Below, one piece after another: positions 15,971-25,518 of a DNA stretch of 64,000 bases (within the stretch, counting starts at the first letter, position 1; every line of letters starts with the position of its first letter). This DNA comes from Rickettsia endosymbiont of Gonocerus acuteangulatus (GTDB lineage: Bacteria > Pseudomonadota > Alphaproteobacteria > Rickettsiales > Rickettsiaceae). The stretch spans positions 1,736,001 through 1,800,000 of the forward strand of contig NZ_OZ032147.1 of the NCBI RefSeq assembly GCF_964026435.1, given 5' to 3'. A program made the translations under genes and the position numbers. The notes under the pieces are model-generated. The model was given only the letters and a program-made list of their open reading frames with translations. It made no database searches and was not told where the DNA came from.

Positions 15971-15995
15971 TTGACTTTTTCTCTCTAACTAATAA

Positions 15996-16385
15996 TTATT
16001 TTTTTGTAGCTACAACTTGTTTACGAGGAGCACCATAACGTGAACGACCTTGTTTACGCCCTTTAACTCCAGCAATATCATAAGCACCGAGTACCACGTG
16101 ATATTTTACCCCTGGAAGATCAGGAACCTGCCCACCTCTTACTAATACTCTATCGTGCTCTTTCACACTATGCTTCTCACCAGGAATATAAACATTCACT
16201 GTTCTTTTATTACTTAAACGCACAGTTGCTACTTTACGAAGAGCTGAGTTAGGCTTTTTAGGAGTAACAGTTTTCACTACTAAACAAACTCCACTTTTAA
16301 AAGGATTAGCCTCTAACGCAGGAGATTTAGTTTTACGAACTTTTGATTTTCTTCCAAAACGTACTAATTGATTATATGTTGGCAT
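15996..16385 (-). CDS. rpsL: 30S ribosomal protein S12
   Basis: 129 aa. The decoding-centre loops are visible: [19 protein letters not shown] and [20 protein letters not shown]. The Lys positions linked to streptomycin sensitivity in other bacteria (the KKPNS and GVKYH segments) are unchanged. It is the first gene of the str/rif series. A perfect 34-bp inverted repeat lies only 29 bp before its start codon. Confidence 0.99.
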   Translation of the reverse strand: MPTYNQLVRFGRKSKVRKTKSPALEANPFKSGVCLVVKTVTPKKPNSALRKVATVRLSNKRTVNVYIPGEKHSVKEHDRVLVRGGQVPDLPGVKYHVVLGAYDIAGVKGRKQGRSRYGAPRKQVVATKK

Positions 16386-16413
16386 TAAAAAAACACTCCA
16401 AAAAAACTTACAA

Positions 16414-16535
16414 GTACCATAGAGACTTCAAAAGTTGGAAGTCAAATAAGCGGTGAGGCGGCTAGGCGTACAGAAGTACGTGAGCAAAGACGAATCCCGA
16501 AATTTGACTTCCAACTTTTGAAGTCTCTATGGTAC
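16414..16535. repeat. family C palindrome with perfect 34-bp arms before rpsL
   Basis: The arms at 16414-16447 and 16502-16535 are exact reverse complements (outer GTACCATAGAGACTTC). The 54-bp centre includes the nested palindrome CGTACAGAAGTACG. It matches the size and style of Rickettsia palindromic elements and shares the CTTCAAAA-TTGG core with other copies in the window. It fills the rpsL leader region, so it may contain or displace the operon promoter. Confidence 0.85.
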
Positions 16536-16546
16536 ATACGATGATT

Positions 16547-16573
16547 AAAGGGCAAAAACTACTTTTGCCCTTT
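16547..16573 (-). terminator. terminator between glnP and rpsL
   Basis: A perfect 11-bp stem (AAAGGGCAAAA at 16547-16557 with 16563-16573) has a 5-nt loop. It lies beyond the glnP stop on the same strand and probably insulates rpsL from glnP transcription. Confidence 0.7.
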
Positions 16574-16677
16574 GAATTTTAAATGATTTTACAAATGCAA
16601 ATAATATATTTACACTGTTAAATTAAATTACACTAAATTTAAATTATAATTACTTTTTCCATAAAAGCAAGTATGTT

Positions 16678-17334
16678 TTAACTAACAATTAGTTTTTTCT
16701 CTATTATTCTTGCTATAAAACTTATTAGCATCACTAAAATATAGTAACAACAAGCGGCAACAATCATTGGGAAAAAATAATTATACGTCTCAAGCGATAC
16801 AATTTGTGCTCTTTTCATTAAGTCCATTTCTCCAAACATTGAAATAATGGCTGACTCCTTAATTAAATTGATAAGCTCGTTGGTTAACGATGGAAAAATA
16901 TTTTTAATTGCTTGTGGCAAAATTATATCTTTCATAATCAAAAATTTGGGAATAGCAAGAGCTTCTGCCGCTTCAAACTGCCCTTTATCAACTGCATTAA
17001 TTCCTGCTCTAATTACTTCTGAAACATATGCACCTGAATTAAGAGAAAAAGAAATAGCACCTGCCATAAATACAGTAAATTTAATACCTATTAAATAAGG
17101 CGATGCAAAATATATAATACTTAATTGGATTAATAAAGGTGTGCCTCTAAAAATAGAAGTATAAAAATCTGCAAAAAGTCTTAACGCACGATTTTTATTT
17201 ACTTTACAAAGTGCTAGCAATACACCTATAACTAAGCCAAATATAACAGCAATAACACTATATTTTAAAGTAACCAAAGTTCCTTCTACAATAAAAAGAA
17301 TTTTTGGAGAAAATTTTATTAAATATTCAAACAT
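16678..17334 (-). CDS. glnP: amino-acid (glutamine-type) ABC transporter permease
   Basis: 218 aa with about five membrane spans. It carries the HisM/GlnP permease pattern: N-terminal GTLVTLKYSVIAVIFGLVIGVLLAL, FRGTPLLIQL, and the EAA loop EAAEALAIPKFLIMKDIILPQAIKNIFPSLTNELINLIKESAI that contacts the ATPase. It would form the inner-membrane channel of a polar amino-acid importer, probably for glutamine. No ATPase or binding protein is adjacent, so partners must be encoded elsewhere. Confidence 0.92.
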   Translation of the reverse strand: MFEYLIKFSPKILFIVEGTLVTLKYSVIAVIFGLVIGVLLALCKVNKNRALRLFADFYTSIFRGTPLLIQLSIIYFASPYLIGIKFTVFMAGAISFSLNSGAYVSEVIRAGINAVDKGQFEAAEALAIPKFLIMKDIILPQAIKNIFPSLTNELINLIKESAIISMFGEMDLMKRAQIVSLETYNYFFPMIVAACCYYILVMLISFIARIIEKKLIVS

Positions 17335-17366
17335 GTTTTTAGTGATATAATTTTTTAGCTGTATTC

Positions 17367-17487
17367 TGTCATCTCGTGGCTTGGGAACTAGATCTAGTAA
17401 TACAAAGTTTAGATATAGTAAGTTTTTAAGACTAAAAGCTCGATTTATCTCGCTTTATGCTGGATTCCCGCTTACGCGGGAATGACA
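17367..17487. repeat. family A palindromic repeat (degenerate left arm)
   Basis: The right arm is canonical (TGGATTCCCGCTTACGCGGGAATGACA). The interior carries the family core AAAAGCTCGATTTATCTCGC, and the left arm is degenerate (TGTCATCTCGTGGCTTG). It lies between sdhA and glnP. Confidence 0.75.
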
Positions 17488-17494
17488 TAGTACT

Positions 17495-17541
17495 TCATGA
17501 GATTGCTTCGTCAAAACTTACAGCTTTTCCTCGCAATGACA
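17495..17541. repeat. half of a family B palindromic repeat
   Basis: Only the right half is present (CATGAGATTGCTTCGTC ... CCTCGCAATGACA). It directly follows the family A copy and precedes the sdhA stop. Confidence 0.6.
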
Positions 17542-17546
17542 ATTTT

Positions 17547-19337
17547 TTAATAAACCCTTTTCGCTGGTGGAATTGCTTTCACTTCATCACTCAAAGTAGT
17601 TAAAGTAACAGGTTTGTAATCAAGCACTACCTTACCGGCTTCATCAACCCCGCTAAGAGTGTGCTGCATCCAATCTTTATCGTTACGATCAGGATAATCC
17701 TCTCTTGCGTGTGCTCCTCTGCTTTCTTTTCTGGCAGCTGCTGAATATACAGTTACTAAAGCCTGATCAAGTAAATTATCTAGCTCTAAAGCTTCGACTA
17801 AATCACTGTTCCAAATTAAAGATTTATCATTAACTTTTATATCTTTATAACCGCTTCTTATCTCGCTAATCATTTCTGCCCCCTCATCTAGCACTTCTTG
17901 AGTTCTAAACACTGAAGCATGACTTTGCATAGTTCTTTGCATTTTAAGCCTTAAATCTGCAACCGAAATATTACCGCTACTATGACGAATTTTATCGAAT
18001 CTACTAATAATTTTTTCAAATACTTCCTCTGATACAGGTTTATGCGGGCTTGCTGGCTTAATAAGCTCAGCTGCTTTTAGTGCCGCACTTCTACCGAATA
18101 CCACTAAATCAAGCAAAGAATTTGAGCCTAACCTATTAGCCCCATGAACCGATACACAAGCAGCTTCACCAATTGCCATAAGTCCATTCACTATCTTATT
18201 ATAATTTTCACCGTCTTTAATTATTACCTGACCATGATAATTAGTAGGGATTCCTCCCATATTATAATGCACTGTCGGAAGTACCGGGACCGGCTCTTTG
18301 GTTACATCAACACCAGCAAAAATTTTAGCTGTTTCAGAAATACCAGGCAAACGACTATGTAAAATTTCAGGTGATAAATGATTTAAATGTAAGAATACAT
18401 GATCCTTATGCTCTCCAACCCCTCGCCCCTCACGAATCTCGATAGTCATCGCTCTTGAAACCACATCCCGTGATGCTAAATCCTTTGCAGCCGGTGCATA
18501 ACGTTCCATGAAACGCTCACCATTAGCGTTAACAAGATAACCCCCCTCACCTCTTGCTCCCTCTGTTATAAGGCAACCAGCTGAATATATTCCGGTTGGA
18601 TGGAACTGGACAAACTCCATATCTTGCAGCGGCAAGCCTGCTCTAATTGCCATACCACCCCCGTCACCCGTGCAAGTATGAGCCGAAGTTGCTGAAAAAT
18701 AAGCACGCCCATATCCGCCCGTTGCAAGCACTACATTATGAGCTCTGAAACAATGCAGACTACCATCATCTAAATTCCATGCAACTACCCCTCTACATTC
18801 ACCATCTTCCATCAATAAATCAATAGCGAAATATTCGATAAAAAACTGTACTTTATGCTTTAATGATTGTTGATATAAAGTGTGAAGTATAGCGTGCCCA
18901 GTACGATCTGCTGCCGCACATGTACGTTGTGCTGCCTTGCCTTTGCCATACTCGGTAGTCATACCACCAAAAGGACGCTGATAAATTTTTCCCTCTTCGG
19001 TTCTTGAAAAAGGTACGCCGTAATGCTCAAGCTCTAAAATCGCATCCGGAGCATTCTTGCACATATATTCGATTGCATCCTGATCGCCTAACCAATCAGA
19101 ACCTTTAACTGTATCATACATATGCCAACGCCAATCATCTGTCCCCATATTCCCAAGAGCTGCACTAATACCGCCTTGTGCTGCAACAGTATGGCTACGA
19201 GTAGGAAAAAGCTTTGATATACAAGCCGTATTAAGACCCTCTTTAGCCATACCGAACGCAGCACGTAAACCTGCACCGCCTGCTCCTACGACTATTACGT
19301 CAAATTTATGATGAATTATATTATACGATTTGGTCAT
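17547..19337 (-). CDS. sdhA: succinate dehydrogenase flavoprotein subunit
   Basis: 596 aa, full length. The FAD-binding Rossmann motif [18 protein letters not shown] is near residue 17. The FAD-linking His lies in [20 protein letters not shown]. Active-site and C-terminal signatures include [42 protein letters not shown] and [14 protein letters not shown]. It oxidises succinate to fumarate in Complex II. It follows sdhD with a family A repeat between them. sdhB is not adjacent. Confidence 0.99.
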   Translation of the reverse strand: MTKSYNIIHHKFDVIVVGAGGAGLRAAFGMAKEGLNTACISKLFPTRSHTVAAQGGISAALGNMGTDDWRWHMYDTVKGSDWLGDQDAIEYMCKNAPDAILELEHYGVPFSRTEEGKIYQRPFGGMTTEYGKGKAAQRTCAAADRTGHAILHTLYQQSLKHKVQFFIEYFAIDLLMEDGECRGVVAWNLDDGSLHCFRAHNVVLATGGYGRAYFSATSAHTCTGDGGGMAIRAGLPLQDMEFVQFHPTGIYSAGCLITEGARGEGGYLVNANGERFMERYAPAAKDLASRDVVSRAMTIEIREGRGVGEHKDHVFLHLNHLSPEILHSRLPGISETAKIFAGVDVTKEPVPVLPTVHYNMGGIPTNYHGQVIIKDGENYNKIVNGLMAIGEAACVSVHGANRLGSNSLLDLVVFGRSAALKAAELIKPASPHKPVSEEVFEKIISRFDKIRHSSGNISVADLRLKMQRTMQSHASVFRTQEVLDEGAEMISEIRSGYKDIKVNDKSLIWNSDLVEALELDNLLDQALVTVYSAAARKESRGAHAREDYPDRNDKDWMQHTLSGVDEAGKVVLDYKPVTLTTLSDEVKAIPPAKRVY

Positions 19338-19377
19338 TAAGTTAATTTTCTATTTTTAAATTTTTAAGCAAACTCAA

Positions 19378-19492
19378 TGTCATTCCCGCGGAGGCGGGAA
19401 TCCAGAAAAAAGCATAAACACAGTAAATTTTTAAGGCTAAAAGCTCGATTTATCTCGCTTTATGCTGGATTCCCGCTTTTGCGGGAATGACA
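19378..19492. repeat. family A palindromic repeat between sdhD and sdhA
   Basis: A complete 115-bp copy. The left arm is TGTCATTCCCGCGGAGGCGG and the right arm ends GCGGGAATGACA. The interior contains CTAAAAGCTCGATTTATCTC. It could act as an intra-operon hairpin. Confidence 0.85.
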
Positions 19493-19504
19493 TAGGACTC
19501 ATAT

Positions 19505-19882
19505 TTATCCTTTATAAAACACAGCTACTATAAAAGCTACGATAGTTAAAATACTAAATAGCTTCACTGCTATAATTAATGTATTACGTAACTTGTTGCA
19601 GCTTATATAGTCCTCTATTACTACCTGCATTCCAAGCATGGCATGATATAAAGAAGTAATTACTGCGATTAATAAAGGTATTAAATTAATAGGTCTTTTC
19701 AGTTCCCAAATAATAATATTTACATCACTGTTTTTATTGGCTAGCGTAAAATATAGTAACCATACAGAACACAACACTAATATAATAGCGGTAATTCTTT
19801 GTAACAACCAATGATGTGAACCACTTTTAGCAGAACCAGTATTTTTTGCTTTTACAATCTCTGCTCTAAAATCATATGTCAT
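19505..19882 (-). CDS. sdhD: succinate dehydrogenase membrane anchor subunit
   Basis: 125 aa with three hydrophobic spans (ITAIILVLCSVWLLYF, LIPLLIAVITSLYHAMLGM and a C-terminal span). The family features are GSHHWLLQRITAIILVL at the N-terminus and the haem-ligand-type His segment SLYHAMLGMQVVIEDYI. It anchors SdhAB and helps bind quinone and haem b with SdhC. Confidence 0.93.
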   Translation of the reverse strand: MTYDFRAEIVKAKNTGSAKSGSHHWLLQRITAIILVLCSVWLLYFTLANKNSDVNIIIWELKRPINLIPLLIAVITSLYHAMLGMQVVIEDYISCNKLRNTLIIAVKLFSILTIVAFIVAVFYKG

Positions 19883-20005
19883 TAATTTTCTCTAAACGCA
19901 TTTTTTTTGTTAAACGTTGTCATACCGCGACTTGATCGCGGTATCCAAAAAACCTTGCTACTAATACGATATGATTTATTTTAAAAAATCTTCATATAAA
20001 TCATG

Positions 20006-20266
20006 CTAACTTGGATTACTAGAGTTAATTAAATCTAGCTTCCATTTTCTCTTATACTCTTTTAGACGTTTTTCACAACCAATTGCAATATTAACATCAT
20101 TAAATTGCTCAAAATAAACTAACTTATCTATATCGTATTTTGTAGTAAAACCTTTTATTATTTTATTTTTGTGCTACCAAATACGTTTTATAATATTAGA
20201 AGTAACACCTATATATAAAGTACCATTGCATTTATTCGAAAGTATATAAACATAATATTCTTTCAT
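20006..20266 (-). pseudogene. GIY-YIG nuclease domain protein with an internal stop
   Basis: Reading the minus strand from ATG at 20266 gives an 87-codon frame starting MKEYYVYILSNKCNGTLYIG, the GIY-YIG domain core (YVYIL and YIGVT), then an in-frame TAG at 20174-20176 (codon 31). The frame resumes with the typical HKNKIIKGFTTKY, DKLVYFEQF and EKRLKEYKRKWK. The family usually has a Glu or similar residue before HK, so one nonsense change explains the break. Small solo GIY-YIG proteins are common in Rickettsia; their role is unclear. It sits between sdhC and sdhD. Confidence 0.85.
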
Positions 20267-20370
20267 TTTATTAAATAACCAATTATTTTTTGGATCCCGC
20301 GATCAAGTCGCGGGATGACAGGGGAAATATCGATCTACGCAATACCTACGTTGAAATAGCATTGTACATT

Positions 20371-20748
20371 TCACACCCACAACAATACAGTTAATAAGAT
20401 AGACCAAACAACCACGCTCCAACCTGTTAAATTAACTGCTTTTATGGAAAAGCCATAACCAATATCCCAAAATAAATGCCTGATGCCGTTGCATAAATGA
20501 TAGAACCAAGCAAAGCTAGTTAGGATCAAACATATTTTTATAATGCAACAACAATTAGCTAGCTGTATATAATTACTATTAAATTTACTAAGAATAAACC
20601 ACCATGCCAAAATTGAAACTGCAAAAAATAAAGCTACCCCTGTCATACGATGCAAAATCGACAAGGTAGAGCTTATTTGTGGCTTATATATAGTTAAATG
20701 CGGCGAAGTCGGACGCTTATTATAAATTTCTTGTTTGGTTTTAGTCAT
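20371..20748 (-). CDS. sdhC: succinate dehydrogenase cytochrome b556 subunit
   Basis: About 125 aa from the Met in MTKTKQEIYNKRPTSPHLTIY. A longer frame begins at 20778, but the family start fits this one. The SdhC signature is RPTSPHLTIYKPQISSTLSILHRMTGVAL, followed by the haem-ligand His region WFYHLCNGIRHLFWDIGYG. It has three spans. It is first in the sdhC-sdhD-sdhA order, but about 490 bp holding a broken GIY-YIG gene separate it from sdhD. Confidence 0.95.
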   Translation of the reverse strand: MTKTKQEIYNKRPTSPHLTIYKPQISSTLSILHRMTGVALFFAVSILAWWFILSKFNSNYIQLANCCCIIKICLILTSFAWFYHLCNGIRHLFWDIGYGFSIKAVNLTGWSVVVWSILLTVLLWV

Positions 20749-20801
20749 AAAATAATACATTATTAATTTGTATAGCACTGCATAACTCTATGTCACTTGA
20801 T

Positions 20802-20895
20802 CGTCATTGCGAGCGAATGAAATGAGCGTGGCAATCTCAGGAGTATTAGTATTATTTGATGAGATTGCTTCGTCTCTTTGCTTCTCGCAATGACG
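20802..20895. repeat. family B palindromic repeat
   Basis: Arms CGTCATTGCGAGCGAATGA and TTCTCGCAATGACG enclose two GCAATCTC/GAGATTGC boxes. It lies between trhO and sdhC. Confidence 0.75.
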
Positions 20896-20927
20896 AAAAA
20901 ACTGATCCATGCAGCTACGGGATGACA

Positions 20928-21674
20928 TTACTTTCTCTCGAGCCAGTACCCTTGAGCAGGTGCTAGATCATCCGCCACCGCTCTTCTATCATCAAAAACA
21001 AAGCACTCACCTTGCCATAAATTATTCTTATTTTGCGTATCTTCTAGATATTGCAATATACCACCTTTTAAGTGATATACCTCTTCATGTCCCATACTTT
21101 TCAGTAAGCTAGTAGATTTCTCACAACGTATACCACCAGTACAGAACATCGCAATTTTCTTACCTTTAAGTAATTCAGTATTTTGCTCAGCCCAAGCCGG
21201 AAATTGTTTAAATGTTTCAGTATACGGATTGATTGCCGATTTAAATGTACCAACTTCTACTTCATAGTCGTTACGTGTATCTATTACTATAACATCTTTT
21301 TGTATAATAAATTCATCCCAATCTTTTGTCTCTATATACTCGCCTTTAAACAGATTAACATTTAAATTGTCAACATTCATCGCAACGATTTCTTTTTTAA
21401 GCCTGACTTTTAACTTTTGAAAAGGATGTATTTCGCAGTAATTTATTTTAACATTCACGTCTTTCGCATTAGTTAGTTTTTTTAATTCTTCAAGTACAAG
21501 ATTTACACTTTCATATGAACCTGAAAAAGAACCATTAAAGCCCTCTTTCGATAATAAGATAGTACCTTTAACATATTTTCTTTTACCGACAAATAATAGT
21601 TTCGGTATTAAGTTTTCCGGCTCTTCTATATTTACAAAACTATATGCACTTAAAATTGCAATTTTTTCACTCAT
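20928..21674 (-). CDS. trhO: tRNA uridine(34) hydroxylase (UPF0176, rhodanese domain)
   Basis: 248 aa, matching the TrhO/YceA family. The N-terminal domain runs to about residue 100 ([32 protein letters not shown]). The rhodanese domain follows ([23 protein letters not shown]), with the catalytic loop [13 protein letters not shown] holding C178 and C184, then [11 protein letters not shown]. The C-terminal [12 protein letters not shown] is also characteristic. Characterised members make 5-hydroxyuridine at tRNA position 34. Confidence 0.95.
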   Translation of the reverse strand: MSEKIAILSAYSFVNIEEPENLIPKLLFVGKRKYVKGTILLSKEGFNGSFSGSYESVNLVLEELKKLTNAKDVNVKINYCEIHPFQKLKVRLKKEIVAMNVDNLNVNLFKGEYIETKDWDEFIIQKDVIVIDTRNDYEVEVGTFKSAINPYTETFKQFPAWAEQNTELLKGKKIAMFCTGGIRCEKSTSLLKSMGHEEVYHLKGGILQYLEDTQNKNNLWQGECFVFDDRRAVADDLAPAQGYWLERK

Positions 21675-21773
21675 AAATTATGGTATTGGTTGTTTTTATT
21701 TTATATGGTTTATGTCATCCCGTGGCTTGACCACGGGATGACACTGTAACCTAATGCATAAGATAACGCTTAA

Positions 21774-23313
21774 TCACATTACAGATAATGGCACGAACAT
21801 ACTACTATCACCTCTCTCAATCAAAAGCAAAATATTTTGCTTTTCTGATTTTTTAGCATTTTCGTATAATTCTTCTAGTTTATTTATATCGCTTATGCTT
21901 TCTTGATTAACATTACTTACTAAATCACCAACTCTAAAGCTACTATCTTCTTCTTCAACATTTGTAATAACTAATCCTACTTTTATCAGCAGATATAGCA
22001 AATTTTTGTTTTAATTCTTCAGTCAAATTACTAAAAGTAATATTACTCTTTGTAATAGACGTGCCATTATCTTCTTTCTTAGTAACTTTTTCTATATTTT
22101 CTTCCGCAGCTTCTTGTTTAACTTCCTCATTATCTGATGTCATTTTTATTGGTAGTTCTATTGTTTCTCCGTCTCTTAATACTTTTACTTTCACTTCTTG
22201 ATCAACAGGAATATCAGCAACAATTACACGTAATCTTTTAGTATTTTTAACTGTCTGCCCTGCAAACTCTAATATTATATCGCCTGTTTTAATGCCTGCT
22301 TTATCACCTGGATCATCTTTTTGTATTTTAGCAACTAACACACCATTAGTGTCTTTTAGCCCTAATCCTTCTGATATTTCTTCGGTCAAATCTTGTATTG
22401 TTACACCAAGACGACCTCTATTTATTTTACCATCTTTTTTAAGACGCTCAATTATAGGCTTTGCAGTATTTGAAGGGATAGCAAAACCAATACCTATATT
22501 AGTGCCAAGCGGTGAGAAAATTGCCGTATTTACACCAATTACTTTTTGGTCCAGATTAAACATAGGACCACCAGAATTGCCGTTATTAATTGCTGCATCT
22601 GTTTGGATAAAATTATCGACTATATTGTTAGTGTCAATATCAATATCTCGTCCTTTTGAAGAAATAATACCGGCAGTAACAGTACCACCAAGATTACCGA
22701 AAGGATTACCGATTGCAATAACCCAGTCCCCTACTCTTGCATCATTTGAGTCACCAAATTCGACGAAAGGCAGCGGTTCTTCAACATCTATTTTTAAAAG
22801 AGCTAAATCAGTTTTAGTATCACTACCTATTAATTTAGCTGGTAATTCAGTGTTATCGGCTAATTTTACATTAATTTTACTAACGTTAGCAATTACATGA
22901 TAATTTGTAACTATCAAACCATTAGGCTCAATAATAAAGCCAGAACCGAGCGGCATCGCTTTTGGAGTAGGGTCAACTTCTTCAAGGTTAAGAGGTATGT
23001 TAAGACGTTCTAGAAAATCATTAATGAAATCTAAAGGTTTTTTTTCTTGTAAAGGATCTTTTTCTGCAGCTTCTGACTTACTATTAACATATTCTATAGT
23101 AGAAATATTAACAACAGCAGGGATTAAAGGCTCAACTATATCAGCAAAACTATAACGTGATGCATTATTTACTTTTAGAGGTATGGAATTTATTTCAGTA
23201 AATTCACTTTCCTCTTCCAAATCTATTGCTTTTGAAGATTTATTATTTTGTTTCGCTAAAACATTGTTATTAAATATTAAAATTATTATAACAAAAAATA
23301 TTTTCAGATTCAT
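21774..23313 (-). pseudogene. htrA: periplasmic serine protease HtrA/DegP, frameshifted in PDZ2
   Basis: The first frame (23313-21955) gives 452 aa with an N-terminal signal peptide (NLKIFFVIIILIFNNNVLA). The S1C catalytic triad is visible as H139 (IVTNYHVIANV), D169 (KTDLALLKID) and S247 (NNGNSGGPMF). PDZ1 starts at RGRLGVTIQDL. Near 21981-21984 the second frame takes over (VGLVITNVEEEDSSFRVGDLV to the stop at 21774), supplying the rest of PDZ2. Removing one A from the AAAA run (minus strand) rejoins the frames into about 510 aa, the usual length. The truncated product keeps the protease and PDZ1 and may still work. A sequencing error is possible. Confidence 0.88.
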
Positions 23314-23316
23314 ATA

Positions 23317-24174
23317 CTACTTAGCTAAATTAAGATATTTTAAAACTTCAGCATCGGGTGAAATGATAAAATTAGTATCTTCTTTCTTTAAAGAATTTTT
23401 ATATACTAAAAGCGACTTATAAAATTTGTAAAATTCCGGATCGGCAGAATAAGCAGAATTATAAATTTTAGCCGCTTTCTCATCACCATCACCTTTGATA
23501 ATTTGAGCATCTTTGTAAGCTTTAGCAAGTATTATCTTACTTTCTTTATCTGCTTTTGAGCAAATTCGAACACTTTCTTCTTGCCCCTCAGCCCTAATTT
23601 GTGTTGCTTCTTTTTCACGAGCAGTTTGCATACGACGATAAATAGCCGCACTATTTTCCTTTGGTAAGTCAGCTCTTAAAATTCTAACATCAACTACATC
23701 AATACCGAAACTTTTAGCTTCACCATCTACTTGATTTAAAATATTAAGCATTACATTACTACGCTCTTGCGATAATAAACTACTTAGCGAAATCTTACCT
23801 ATTACTTTCCGCATCGAAGATTCAAGGTTACGAGTCAGCCTAATTTTGACTCCTTGATAATCATGGACAGTTTTATAAAACATTACAGGATTATTAATTT
23901 GAAATTTAGCGTAAGCATCAACGATAACTCTTTTACCATCAGCAGCCGTTAACTCTTTTGCTTCAACTTCAACATCTAAAAGACGCTTATCAAAAAATTC
24001 AACGTTTTGAATTAACGGAACTTTAATATGCAGTCCAGGTTTTTCTATGGTTCTTACTGCTTCACCAAATTGGAATACTACAGCAGATTGACGTTGATCA
24101 ACTGAAAATAGTGAGCTAGAAATTAATATCAGCCCAAAAATAGCCGTAAAAATTATATAGTAAATCTTTTGCAT
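23317..24174 (-). CDS. hflC: HflC, FtsH-modulating membrane protein
   Basis: 285 aa. One N-terminal membrane span (IIFTAIFGLILISSSLFSV) is followed by the SPFH/Band 7 domain (QRQSAVVFQFGEAVRTIEKPGLHIKVPLIQNVEFFDKRLLD) and a C-terminal helical region (ENSAAIYRRMQTAREKEATQIRAEGQEE). It pairs with HflK to form the large periplasmic assembly around FtsH. It lies downstream of hflK and just upstream (3 bp) of htrA. hflK-hflC-htrA is a common alphaproteobacterial arrangement. Confidence 0.97.
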   Translation of the reverse strand: MQKIYYIIFTAIFGLILISSSLFSVDQRQSAVVFQFGEAVRTIEKPGLHIKVPLIQNVEFFDKRLLDVEVEAKELTAADGKRVIVDAYAKFQINNPVMFYKTVHDYQGVKIRLTRNLESSMRKVIGKISLSSLLSQERSNVMLNILNQVDGEAKSFGIDVVDVRILRADLPKENSAAIYRRMQTAREKEATQIRAEGQEESVRICSKADKESKIILAKAYKDAQIIKGDGDEKAAKIYNSAYSADPEFYKFYKSLLVYKNSLKKEDTNFIISPDAEVLKYLNLAK

Positions 24175-24257
24175 TTAATTTAACATTTTTTATTATTTTT
24201 TGTATGTCACACTGCGGCTTGACCGATGTTGTTGCATAAATCGAGAACTGTTTTTTA

Positions 24258-24373
24258 TGTCATTCCCGCGGAGGCGGGAATCCAGAAAAATAAACATGAA
24301 TACAGTAAATGTTTAAAATAAAAAGCTCGATATATCTCGCTTTATGCTGGATCCCGCCTACGCGGGGATGACA
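24258..24373. repeat. family A palindromic repeat abutting the hflK stop
   Basis: A complete copy whose last base (24373) immediately precedes the hflK stop codon (24374-24376). It occupies the hflK-hflC gap. The left arm is ATGTCATTCCCGCGGAGGCG and the right arm GGATCCCGCCTACGCGGGGA. Confidence 0.85.
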
Positions 24374-25411
24374 TTAAGGCTTAATAGCCATGTGTGGCAG
24401 CAACGCATTATTAATAATAGTCTTACTTGAGCCACTTAATACTTCTTCAACTACTTCTAAATATAGCCTGTCTCTAGTTACTTGCTTATTTGCAGCATAT
24501 TGCTTATAAATTGCACTAAATCTTTGGCTATCTCCCTCAGCTTTTGATATTATTTCCTCTCTATAGGCTTCTGCTTCTTCTATAATTCTAGCTGCTGCAC
24601 CTCTAGCTTCCGGTAATACTTTATTATTATAGGCCTGAGCTTGATTTATTTCTTTTTCTTTATCTGCTTTTGAAGTTTGCACATCTCTATAAGCATCTAT
24701 AACCTCAGCAGGTGGCTCAGCTTTTAATAATTGCACCTTTTCAATCATTACTCCAACGTTATAACTATCTAGAATTTTTTGTGCTAATGTTTCTATTTTA
24801 TGAGTAATTTCCTGCTTTTGATCAGATAAGACCCAAGAAATGGGTGTGTTCCCTATCACTTCTCTAACGGCACTTTCTACTGTTGACTTAACTGTTTCTT
24901 CAGGCTTTTGTACGTTAAACATAAAATCCTCAAGATTACTAATATGCCACATTACGTCACAATTTAAAGCAACAATATTCTCATCACCAGTTAACATAAT
25001 ACTTTCACCGGCAATATTTTTGGTATCACCACCACTACGCACAGAATTGTTTGTACGATATCCAATCTCAATTCGTCTTGATTGTTTAACTTTCTCGACT
25101 ATTTCTTTTTCAAACGGGGCAGGTAAACGATAATTAAGACCAGCGTAACCTTTACGAACAAAACGTCCAAATCTTGTTACAGCCGCTTCTTCACCTTCTT
25201 TTACTTCATAAATACCTGAAGCAAGCCACAAAACAAAAGATGCTAGAGCAACTAAAATTATTGTTTTTGTACTGAAATTAAATTGAAACTGAAATTTATC
25301 AAAATTAAATTGATTTTTTCTTGGTCTTGTGAATATGTTATCATCTTTATCATTATCAAAATCTTTCCACGGAGATTTTTTGAAAATTGGGATATATTTT
25401 TTACTAAGCAT
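24374..25411 (-). CDS. hflK: HflK, FtsH-modulating membrane protein
   Basis: 345 aa. The N-terminal region has the usual PWKDFDNDKDDN segment, then a membrane span (TIILVALASFVLWLASGIYEV). The Band 7 domain follows (EEAAVTRFGRFVRKGYAGLNYRLPAPFEKEIVEKV), then a long helical region (VQLLKAEPPAEVIDAYRDVQ; EARGAAARIIEEAEAYREEII). It partners HflC. Its stop codon touches a family A repeat, so the last residues may have been altered by that insertion. Confidence 0.97.
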   Translation of the reverse strand: MLSKKYIPIFKKSPWKDFDNDKDDNIFTRPRKNQFNFDKFQFQFNFSTKTIILVALASFVLWLASGIYEVKEGEEAAVTRFGRFVRKGYAGLNYRLPAPFEKEIVEKVKQSRRIEIGYRTNNSVRSGGDTKNIAGESIMLTGDENIVALNCDVMWHISNLEDFMFNVQKPEETVKSTVESAVREVIGNTPISWVLSDQKQEITHKIETLAQKILDSYNVGVMIEKVQLLKAEPPAEVIDAYRDVQTSKADKEKEINQAQAYNNKVLPEARGAAARIIEEAEAYREEIISKAEGDSQRFSAIYKQYAANKQVTRDRLYLEVVEEVLSGSSKTIINNALLPHMAIKP

Positions 25412-25435
25412 TTGCTTTTTATATTAATTTTGAAA

Positions 25436-25508
25436 TTTGAATATTTAGTGATTATATATATTATAGTATTTAACGTCAAGTTGCGAACTTATAGCAGACT
25501 TAAAAAGG
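25436..25508 (+). promoter_or_regulatory. candidate mrp promoter and ribosome binding site
   Basis: A TTGAAT box is followed, after about 16 bp, by a TATTAT box in the divergent hflK-mrp gap. An AAAAAGGA ribosome-binding sequence lies about 10 bp before the mrp ATG. Assigned by eye in very AT-rich sequence. Confidence 0.4.
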
Positions 25509-25518
25509 AAATTTAATT

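Noticed and set aside
22292-22900. A 202-codon open frame on the plus strand
   Set aside because: It lies wholly antisense to the conserved htrA protease domain and has no recognisable domain; it arises from codon bias on the opposite strand.
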